Shown here: positions 27,142-35,355 of the stretch, one piece after another | How positions within the stretch are numbered: position 1 is the first letter of the stretch | Layout: each line of letters begins with the position of its first letter | From: Opisthocomus hoazin | Lineage: Eukaryota; Chordata; Aves; Opisthocomiformes; Opisthocomidae | Reading direction: 5' to 3' | Length of the DNA stretch: 64,000 nucleotides | NCBI RefSeq assembly: GCF_030867145.1 | Contig: NC_134443.1 | Span: forward strand, 1,302,001-1,366,000 | Translations under genes and position numbers: made by a program | The notes under the pieces: generated by a model | The model's database searches: none | Told to the model about the DNA's origin: nothing | What the model saw: only the letters and a program-made list of their open reading frames with translations

Positions 27142-30010
27142 ATGCTGAGCGCGAAGCTGCCGCAGATCCTCAGGGTCCATCAGGTGCCTCGGGTGCGTGT
27201 GGCTGGGGGCGGTGGGGCTCTGCCCCTGGGTTTCTCCCCCCAGTTCCCTCCTCCAAGGTGGAAAAAAACCCACCTGGGCTCCCCAGCCCAGCTTGCTCCG
27301 GCTGATGAGCCGCTCCCAGCCCACCCTGCCTCAGTTTCCCCTCTCTGGGGCTGCCCCACTCCCCCTGCTGTGTCCCCTGACCGGCCCTGCTGTCCCCGCA
27401 GATCTTCTGGGAGGATGGGATCATGTCGGGGTACCGGCACCCCGCCAGCTCGGCCCTTGACTGCGTCCTCAGCTCCTTCCAGATGACGAATGAGACCGTC
27501 AACATCTGGACGCACTTCCTGCCGACCTGGTGGGGCTGGGGAGAGCGACCGAGAGGAGGACGCGAATCGGAGCGGCGATAGGCGTGGGGACACGGGATGG
27601 GGACAGGAGTGGGGCTGGGGAGGGGTGGGGGGACGGGGACGAGGATGCGAATGATGGAAGGTGGAGGTGGGAACGGGGAGAGAAAGGGGTGGAGAAGGGG
27701 ATGAGGAGGGGATGGGGACAAAGAAAGGATGGAGACAGGGATGGGGACGGGGATGGGGATGGGGATGGGGATGGGATGGGACAAAGAACAGATGGAGATG
27801 GGGCCAGAGACAGGGATGGGGACAAAGAAAGAATGGAGATGGGGATGGGGATAGGGACAAGGATGAAGATGGGATGGAGTCAAAGAAAAGATGGAGATGG
27901 GGACAGGGACAGGGATGGGGTTGAAGATGGGATGGGGACAAAGGATGGAGACCAGGATGGGGACAAAGAAAGAATGGAGATGGGGATGGGGATAGGGATG
28001 GGGATGAAGATGGGCTGGGGACAAAGAAAAGATGGAGATGGGGACAAAGAACGGATGGAGATGGGGACAGAGCCAGTGATGGGGATGGGAACAGGGATGG
28101 GGGTGAAGAAGTGATGTGGGTAGAGACAGGGATGGGGACAAAGAAAGGATGGAGATGGGGATGGGGATAGGAATGGGAAGGAAGATGGGATGGGGACAAA
28201 GAAAATGTGGAGATGGGGATGTGAGGGATGGGGTTGAAGTTGGGATGGGGACAAAGGATAGAGACAGGGATGGGGACAAAGGATGGAGATGGGGACAAAG
28301 GATGGAGATGGGGATGGGGATAGGGATGGGAATGAAGATGGGATGGGGACAAAGAAAATGTGGAGATGGCGACAGGGTTGGGGTTGAAGTTGGGATGGGG
28401 ACAAAGGATAGAGACAGGGATGGGGACAAAGAAAGGATGGAGATGGGGATGGGGACAAAGAACGGATGGAGATGGGGACAGAGATGATGGGGACAGGGAC
28501 AGAGACAGGGATGGGGACAGGGAAGGAGCTCACCCCCGTGCCGGCAGGTATTTCGTGTGGCGCTTCCTGGTGCTCTCCTCCTCCCTGGACTTCTGGCAGG
28601 AGCCCTACCACTGGCCCCTGCTCATCTACCTGCTGCTCGTCTGCCTCTACCCCTTCGCCTCCAGCTGCGCCCACACCTTCAGCTCCATGTCGGCGCGCGC
28701 CCGCCACATCTGCTACTTCTGCGACTACGGAGCCCTCAGCCTCTACAGCCTGGGTGAGCCGCGGCCAGGGGCCGGCGCGGGGCCGGGGACAGGGAGCCGC
28801 TGGCCCCGTCACGCCGCGTTGCTCTCGCAGGCTGCGCCTTCGCCTACGGCGCCTACGCGATGCCGGAGCCCTGGGTCAGCGGCGGTTTGCACCGTTACTT
28901 TGTCCCCGCGGCTGCTTTGAACTCCTTCGTCTGCACCGGCCTCTCCTGCTACTCCCGGTAGGGTTTGGGCGAAGGCACCAGCGCTGCAACTGGGTGGAAG
29001 CTGGGGATGGGGGCTTCGTCCTTCTCGAGCGTCTGGGTCCTGCAGAGTGTGTCTGGGGATGGGGGGGTCCCTTGTTCAGTCAGTGGGTCTGGCCCAAAGC
29101 CAAGCTGCTCGTGGGGTCCTCGCTGCAGGGCCTGACCGGCGTCCATGCCCCCTGCCCTCCTCCAACCCTTCCCCCCCCTCCCCAACTTCACAGCTTCCCT
29201 GAGCTGGAGCGTCCCCGGCTGAGCAAGGTGCTGCGGACGGCGGCGTTCGTCTACCCCTTCCTCTACGACAACATCCCGCTCTTCTACCGGGTGAGTCGGG
29301 GTGCCCGGGGCCGGTGCCACCGCCACGGGGGGCTCGGGATTCTCCCAGGGAATGGGGGGGGGGGGGGGGGGGTCCTCCATTGCTCACTGCCCCCCCCAAT
29401 CCCCACAGCTCCTCTTCTGCTTCTGGAGCAGCGGTGCCTGGAGTGAGGCCGTGGCCGGGTACTGCTACCACCTCCTCTTCGCCCTGCTCACCGGCTTCCT
29501 CTTCGCATCCCACCTGCCCGAGCGCCTGGCACCCGGCCGCTTCGACTACATCGGTGAGCAGCAGACCCCAGTGCCTCCCAGTGCCTCCCAGTGCCTCCCA
29601 GTGCCTCCCAGTGCCTCCCCCCCCCAAAGCGACCCCTTGCAGCAGGAGCTGGGTGAGGAGTCCCAGCACCCAGGGGTGACGCCAGCCTCTCCCGCCCCGG
29701 GGCAGGACACAGCCACCAGCTCTTCCACATCTGCGCTGTGCTGGGGACCCACTTCCAGCTGGAAGCCATCCTCTGCGACGCGGGCTCACGCCGCGCCTGG
29801 CTGCGGGGCCGCCTGCCCGTCCCAGGGCTCCCCGGCACCTTCGGCACTGCCGGGCTGGCCCTTCTGGGCAACGCGGCCATCATCGGCGCCTTCACCGCGG
29901 CCTTGCCCCGGGCGCCCGGCAGCCCCCCGAGCGGTCCCAGCGAGGAGCTGGGCTGTGGGCACCCAGACCCCCCCACCCCATGGCCATCAGGTGTGGGGAG
30001 AAGAGGGTGA
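27142..30010 (+). CDS. PAQR6: PAQR6 (membrane progestin receptor delta), 7 coding exons
   Basis: PAQR6 is a member of the progestin and adipoQ receptor family: a multi-pass, mainly plasma-membrane protein reported as a membrane progesterone/neurosteroid receptor. Coding exons: 27142-27192, 27402-27529, 28548-28753, 28831-28957, 29194-29290, 29409-29553, 29706-30010. Phases agree and give 352 residues (human about 344). The start MLSAKLPQILRVHQVPR matches human MLSLKLPQLLQVHQVPR. The family motifs are visible: ETVNIWTHFLP in exon 2, CAHTFSSMS with CYFCDYGALS in exon 3, and the HSHQLFHI histidine cluster at the start of exon 7. The C-terminal tail after the last membrane segment is Pro/Gly-rich and divergent, so the stop at 30008-30010 is the least certain part. 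Intron 2 is filled with a minisatellite. BGLAP lies tail to tail downstream. Confidence 0.94.
27595..28520 (+). repeat. Purine-rich minisatellite in PAQR6 intron 2
   Basis: About 0.9 kb of degenerate tandem repeat is built from GATGGGGACAAAGAAAGGAT and GGAGATGGGGATGGGGATAG type units. The plus strand, which is the sense strand of PAQR6, is almost entirely G and A. It takes up nearly all of the roughly 1 kb intron 2. Long open frames on either strand here are by-products of the repeat. Confidence 0.93.
29568..29620 (+). repeat. 10-bp tandem repeat in PAQR6 intron 6
   Basis: Five copies of the decamer GTGCCTCCCA sit directly behind the exon 6 donor. The array begins about 17 bases into the intron. 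Confidence 0.9.
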
Positions 30011-30489
30011 GGGGCTCTGATGTGTGCATCCTGCAGCTGGGTGTCTCGGGGTGTCATAAAATGGGGTGTCCCCCCCCCGCCCCGGTTCCTCTGCAGCCAG
30101 CCAAGCTCCCCGTGCCTCAGTTTCCCCACCGCTACGCCTAATCTGTTTCCCCACCGCTATTGCTAATCGTACTCACCACTGCCGCACTCTCACACTGCAC
30201 CTAACACGCGTAGCAGCCCCGCATGGTGACCCCCTCCCCAGGGTGGGAGACCCCCAAACCCATGGACATCCCCCGTGGCCCGTTTCCCAGCAGGTTTGGT
30301 GCCTGGGGACCCGCGGGTGTCTGTCTATCTGTCTGTAGCCAGGATTGTCACGGGGTGCCCGGGGGCAGGGGCTGGAGGCAGAGCCAAGGGATTCGGGCTG
30401 GAGCAGAGGGCGCAGGGGGCTGGCAAAGGCTGGGTCGGTGGGAGCAGGGGGTCGGTGCCTGGCGTGGCGTTGGCCCCGGTGAGCCAGGC

Positions 30490-31572
30490 AGCGTGGGACC
30501 CCAGGAGCCATGGCCATGGGACCCCAGCTGCCAGGGCTGTGGGACCTCAGGAACTAGGGCAGTGGGACCGTGGGAGCCAGGGCTGTGGGACCCCAGGAGC
30601 CAGGGCCATATGGGACCCCAGGAGCCAGGGCCACGGGACCCCAGGAGCCAGGGCTGTGGGACCCCAGGAGCCAGGGCCATATGGGACCCCAGGAGCCAGG
30701 GCCATGGGACCCCAGGAGCCAGGGTGGTGGGACCCCGGGAGCCAGGGCGGTGGGACCCCGGGAGCCAGGGCTGTGGGACCCCAGGAGCCAGGGCCATATG
30801 GGACCCCAGGAGCCAGGGCCACAGGACCCCAGGAGCCAGGGCGGTGGGACCCCAGGAGCCAGGGCCATATGGGACCCCAGGAGCCAGCGCCGTGGGAGCC
30901 AGGACTGTGGGACCCTGGGAGCCAGGACCATGGGACCCTGGGAGCCAGGGTGGTGGGACCCCAGGAGCCAGGGCTATGGGACCCCAGAAGCCAGGGCCAT
31001 ATGGGACCCCAGGAGCCAGGGCCACGGGACCCCAGGAGCCAGGGCTGTGGGACCCCAGGAGCCAGGGCCATGGGACCCCGGGAGCCAGGGCTGTGGGACC
31101 CCAGGAGCCAGGGCCATATGGGACCCCAGGAGCCAGGGCCACGGGACCCCAGGAGCCAGGGCGGTGGGACCCCAGGAGCCAGGGCCATATGGGACCCCAG
31201 GAGCCAGGGCCACGGGACCACAGGAGCCAGGGCGGTGGGACCCCAGGAGCCAGCGCCGTGGGACCCCGGGAGCCAGGGCTGTGGGACCCTGGGAGCCAGG
31301 GCCATATGGGACCCCAGGAGCCAGGGCCACGGGACCCCAGGAGCCAGGGCTGTGGGATCCCAGGAGCCAGGGCTGTGGGATCCCAGGAGCCAAGGCCATG
31401 GGACCTCAGGAGCCAGGGCGGTGGGAGCCAGGGCTGTGGGACCCTGGGAGCCAGGACCATGGGACCCCAGGAGCCAGGGCGGTGGGACCCCGGGAGCCAG
31501 GGCGGTGGGACCCCAGGATCCAGGGCTGTGAGACCACAGGAGCCAGGGCGGTGGGACCCCAGGAGCCAGCAC
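30490..31572 (+). repeat. 23-bp minisatellite (GGGACCCCAGGAGCCAGGGC type)
   Basis: About 45 copies of a 23-bp unit, with a recurring 25-bp variant carrying CCATAT, run head to tail. The length is not a multiple of three and no stop codon occurs in the unit in most frames. Several long overlapping Pro/Gly-rich frames on both strands therefore result, and they are not genes. It lies between PAQR6 and BGLAP. Confidence 0.96.
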
Positions 31573-31840
31573 CGTGCAGGAGATGAGCTCGGGGCCGGGG
31601 AGCGATGTCACCCTGCGCGGGGACCTGGCAGCGACGTCGTGGGTGGGTCAGAGGGGACAGGAGAGCTGGAGCCCAGCAGACCCCAGCATGAGGGCGGGCT
31701 GCCGGGGCGTGCCGGGATGGCAGGGCCGAGCACTGTGCAGGGGATTGGGGTCCCAACCTCCCCCCGCTTTGCCCCCCAACCCCAGCCTTGAGGAAATGGC
31801 GGTTGGCTGAGGGAAGGGCCCTGGGGCAGACGGAGCAGCG

Positions 31841-31841
31841 C

Positions 31842-31870
<29 letters not shown>
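31841..31870 (+). repeat. Homopolymer of 30 C
   Basis: An uninterrupted C run (G run on the minus strand) lies about 240 bases beyond the BGLAP poly(A) signal. Its length in an assembly is unreliable. Confidence 0.95.
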
Positions 31871-31873
<3 letters not shown>

Positions 31874-32110
31874 AACTCCATGCTTGGACCAAGCAGCTTG
31901 AAATTAAACTGGAATAATAACGGCGGCGCGAGCGCTGGGCTCGTCATTGCCAGGGCCGGGCACCGGATGGACCCCGCTCTGCCCCGGAGCCTTTGGGTGT
32001 GGGGAGAGGGAGGAGGAGGCCAGGGGTCTTCAGCCTCGCGGAGCCTCGGCGGGGTCTCGCGCCCCATCCCGCGCCCTCGGACCACGAAGGAGCCGCCTGC
32101 GCTTTGTGCA

Positions 32111-32116
32111 TTTATT
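32111..32116 (-). terminator. BGLAP: Poly(A) signal of BGLAP (AATAAA on minus strand)
   Basis: A canonical AATAAA lies 89 bases past the BGLAP stop codon, giving a short 3' UTR like that of mammalian osteocalcin mRNAs. Confidence 0.8.
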
Positions 32117-32204
32117 TCTTTCCACGGTTAAGACAGGGCTGCTCGGGGAGGTGGGTGCCGAGCCCAGAGCCGGGGTCACGGCGTGGCGGGGGGTGCTGGG
32201 GGGG

Positions 32205-33099
32205 CTACACGGGGCCGTAGAAGCGCCGGTAAGCCTCCTGGAAGCCGATGAGGTCGGCCAGCTCGTCGCAGTCGGGGCTGAGCTCGCACACCTCGCGCTT
32301 GGCCTCCAGCGGGTCCCGCACGGCACCGTAGACGCTGCCGGGGACAGACGGGGGGTGGCGGAGGGTCCCTGGCCCCGGCGGGGACCCTCCTGAAAAGCTG
32401 GGGGGAGGGGGGGCTGGATGGGGACCGCGTGCCCCCCTCGGTGTCACCCGGGGGGACGCGGTCCCCGGCACAGTGGGGTCAAACCGTTACCCGTCGTAGA
32501 TGTAATTCCTCTTGTGTCTCCGTGCCACCTCGGCACTGGCGCGTTTGGAGATGAAGGCTGCGGGGAGGCGGCAGGGGGTCGGGGGGGGCTGGGGCTGGGT
32601 CCCCCCCCCGACCCCGGGGCAGCAGGGACGACCCCGGCCGCAGGCACTCACCTTCGGAGCTGGGCGAGTCGGCGGCGCTGACGGAGCGATCGGCAGCTGA
32701 AGGATGGAGGGAAGGAGCTGCACCCTCACCCTGCTCCCCCTTTTTGGGGCTCACACCCCACACTTCACTGGGACCCCCCCACCCAGAGCCCCCCCAACCT
32801 GGCAAAGGGAGTCCTGATCCCCGTCCCCTGCACTCCAGCCCTGCACCCTCCACCCCCAGGTGCAGCAAATCCCTCTCCAAGCCCCTTTGCTCTCTCGGCA
32901 GAGCCCCCCATCACCCCTCTCCAACCCCCTTCGCCCCCCCTGCCTCACAGCAGAGCCCCCCATCACCCCTCTCCAACCCCCTTCGCCCCCCCTGGCTCAC
33001 AGCAGAGCCCCCCATCACCCCCCGGGGTCCCCCCATACCCCTGCGGCAGAGGCCGAGGGCGAGCAGGGCCAGGAGGCTCAGCAGGACGAGGGGTCTCAT
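32205..33099 (-). CDS. BGLAP: BGLAP, osteocalcin (bone Gla protein) precursor, 4 exons
   Basis: Osteocalcin is a secreted, vitamin K-dependent protein of osteoblasts that binds calcium and hydroxyapatite. Exons on the minus strand: 33039-33099, 32652-32696, 32491-32557, 32205-32334. They give 100 codons, the human length. Residues 1-20 form a Leu-rich signal peptide. A propeptide with the carboxylase-recognition region (AFISKR...) ends in the dibasic site RRHKR at 48-52. The mature peptide starts NYIYDG at residue 53. The Gla region [17 protein letters not shown] carries the three Glu that are gamma-carboxylated in the family (mature positions 16, 20, 23) and the Cys22-Cys28 pair. The end [13 protein letters not shown] is invariant with human. 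A TATA box and a Runx site precede the gene. The mature N-terminus differs from the chicken peptide as I recall it. Confidence 0.97.
32898..33020 (-). repeat. 52-bp tandem duplication in BGLAP intron 1
   Basis: A C-rich 52-bp unit beginning GCAGAGCCCCCCATCACCCC occurs at 32898, 32950 and, truncated, at 33002. It lies wholly inside the 342-base intron 1, ending about 20 bases from the exon 1 donor. Confidence 0.85.
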
Positions 33100-33153
33100 G
33101 GTGCCTCTGGGCGCGGGCGCTGCGCTGGGTGCAGCCCCCCGTCCCGGAGCAGC

Positions 33154-33159
33154 TTTATA
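33154..33159 (-). promoter_or_regulatory. BGLAP: TATA box of BGLAP
   Basis: TATAAA on the minus strand lies 55 bases before the ATG. Transcription would start near 33125 and leave a short 5' UTR, as in mammalian osteocalcin genes, which have a TATA-type promoter. Confidence 0.8.
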
Positions 33160-33256
33160 GGGTGCTGCGACCGCCGGCGAGGAGGGGCCCGCGGCACGGC
33201 CAGGGCTATTTCCAGCACATCCGCCGGGACCGGGAGCCGCCGGCACAGGCGGCAAT

Positions 33257-33263
33257 TGTGGTT
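33257..33263 (-). promoter_or_regulatory. BGLAP: Runx (OSE2-like) site in BGLAP promoter
   Basis: AACCACA on the minus strand matches the Runx2 core. It lies about 100 bases upstream of the TATA box, near -135 from the inferred start. From memory, the rodent osteocalcin OSE2 element sits at about -137. A CAATTG E-box-type hexamer overlaps it at 33253-33258. Confidence 0.65.
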
Positions 33264-35170
33264 TGGGGTGAACCCGGTTCCCCCCGCGAGCGGGCAGAGC
33301 CCACAGGGAGGAAAACGCGGGCCCCGGGCCAGGGGGGAGGTGGTGGTGGGCCCAGCCCTGCTGGCCCGACAGCACCCAGCCACCCAGTCCGTAACTGGGA
33401 CAGGAGATGGGGCGCTGGTGGGACTCCTGGCCGCGCTCCCCAGTCACTGACTGGTCTGTCCCAGTCCCCACCGCTGGATCGCAGCGGGGGTGCTGCCACG
33501 CTAGGAGTTTCCTGCTGAAAGCCGCGGGGTTTTCCTCTCCGCACAGGACCAGCGGGGACGCGTTGGCCAAGCTGGGCCTCGAGGACCAGCGCGTGCTCCT
33601 GGCATCGCCATCGCCACCCTTCGGCCTCGGGCTCCACGCAGCTCCCCCTTGCCCCAGCCCCCGCGGCGGTGCGGGGTGTCGGGGCCCGTTCCCAGAAACG
33701 GCACCTCCGGAAGAGGTCCAGCACCGCTTCAAAGCCCAAAGCAGGGCTCAGCGAGAAGCAGCAGCGGTGCCGGCGCGGCTCGGGCAGCGAGCAGAGCAGC
33801 CAAGGAGAATCTCCCGTTCCTCCAAGAGCCCGGCCACGCTCGGGGTGCTCACTCCCCTCCGCAGTTTGCTCCCGCGTAACTCCAGGAGGGCTCCGAGCCG
33901 CGGGCGCTCCCAGGGTGACATTCCTCTTCGGCGTCCTGACCGCTTTCCAGACTTTCAGATCCTATAAATCCCAGCCCGGCCTTGGAAAGCGGAACTGGAG
34001 GCTTTGGGGCGGAGGAGGAGAGAAATGCCGAAGCCAGAGCCTTTGTCAAACAAACCCATAAACTACCGAGTACGCGGGCCAAGCGCACACAGCGGGAGCC
34101 AAGACCGGGGGAACAACAGCTCCAATTTATTTAGATTATAATGCGGCGAGGGAAGGCTTGTTTACGACAGCAGGAAAATATGCCTCAGCCGGCCCGGCGC
34201 AGGCTCTGCCGGCCTCTAATTGCAAACAGAGGCTGGCGCTCGGCGGGAAGCGTCGCCGTTGTTCTCCCAATTTGCGTTTCGCCACCGCGCAGGGGCATGG
34301 CCTCGCCTCAGGGCACGCACCGACAGCCGAGGAGCGCAACAGGCGCGGAGGGCGCCGGGCGAGCGGAGGCCCTGCCGCCCGCGGCAGATCTGGCGTCTGC
34401 TGGGAAGAGACAGAATCACAGAATAGTAGGGGTTGGAAGGGACCTCTGTGGGTCATCGCCACCAGTCCTTGTCGGGCTCCCCTCAACGCCCGCCCGGCGC
34501 AGAGGAAGGGCCTCTTCCTCACTTCGAAGGCGTCACCACCGCGCCGGCGGGCAGACTCCGGCAAATCGCCGCTTCCCCGGCTGGCGAGCTCCCGCTGAGA
34601 CGGTGAAGAACGAGGCCGGATGGGTAAAACCGAACCCAGTTCGGTTCCAGGAGCCAGCACGGAGCTTTCCCCGGAAAATACCGAGTCCCTCTGCCCCGAG
34701 CCCACAACGGCGAGGCAGGGCCGCGCTCAGTTCGGCTCCGCACGCGCCAGCCCCGGCTTCTCGGTGCTCGGAGAAGCGCCCTGGGTGCGTGTCTGCTGCG
34801 CGGGGAGCAGGGCTGGAAAATAACGGGAAAAACCAGAAGAAACGGCAACGAGGATCTTGGAGGGATAAAGCAGCTGCGGCCGTGCCTGCTCCGACGCGCC
34901 ACGGGCAGCTGTTTGAACCAGACACAGAGACTGAACACGAACACCGCAAAAAACGGGGCAAAAGAGCAAGAAACAGGGCACCAGTTGGTCTCTAAGGCGC
35001 ATCCGAAATACCTCCAAGGCCACAAATTTGGCTCTAGAAAGCTCTCCTCACGCCTGTCGCTGCGCTAAAGCGGCGTGGGAGCGTACGGACACGCTCCGGC
35101 TATCAGCTCGGGTTCTCCTCCCCGCTGAGCCGAGCGGGGAAGAGCAAACTGTCCTCTCTTTCCAAAGATC
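33264..35170. other. BGLAP-PMF1 intergenic region
   Basis: About 1.9 kb of CpG-rich sequence separates the PMF1 3' end from the BGLAP promoter. Apart from a short CR1 3'-end fragment at 34408-34480 I see no gene, RNA or recognisable element. The long open frames here show no family resemblance. Confidence 0.5.
34408..34480 (-). mobile_element. CR1 LINE fragment (3' end only)
   Basis: AGAATCACAGAATAG followed by GGTTGGAAGGGACCTCTGTG is the complement of a CR1 3' terminus with its ATTCTGTG-type tail. Only about 70 bases are recognisable, so it is an old, heavily truncated copy. Confidence 0.75.
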
Positions 35171-35184
35171 CTGACGTGCCCTTT

Positions 35185-35190
35185 TTTATT
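35185..35190 (-). terminator. PMF1: Poly(A) signal of PMF1
   Basis: AATAAA on the minus strand lies 166 bases after the PMF1 stop codon and is the first canonical signal downstream. Confidence 0.7.
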
Positions 35191-35355
35191 TCTTCACAAA
35201 CTTTGATCAAACCGTGTGAGTCCAGCAGCTTTTCGGTCCCGCTGCAAGCCGCTCCTGGCCCGACGAGGGCGAGGCCACGTGGTTTGTGCAGGCCACGCAG
35301 AGTCCCGCTTCCCAACGCGCCGCCGAGGGGAGGAGGAACTCCCCCCCCCGCGGTC

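Larger units (their letters stand above)
30011..32100. other. Tail-to-tail interval between PAQR6 and BGLAP
   Basis: No coding exon is recognised. The interval is dominated by the 23-bp minisatellite at 30490-31572 and a run of 30 C at 31841-31870. For PAQR6 I see only weak plus-strand poly(A) candidates: CATAAA near 30055 and ATTAAA at 31903. Use of the second would put the whole minisatellite in the PAQR6 3' UTR. Confidence 0.5.

Noticed and set aside
27170-28429. Minus-strand frames of 390-419 codons rich in Ser/Pro/His
   Set aside because: They are antisense to PAQR6 exon 2 and to the purine-rich array in its intron.
30223-31791. Open frames of up to 522 codons on plus and 370 on minus, collagen-like Gly/Pro composition
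   Set aside because: They are generated by the 23-bp minisatellite. Gly and Pro spacing follows the DNA unit rather than a Gly-X-Y pattern.
33206-33739. Minus-strand frame with GFEAVLDLFRRC considered as the last PMF1 exon
   Set aside because: The 17-residue exon at 35356-35409 matches human PMF1 (KEQREL, QEPQ end), is in phase and is nearer.
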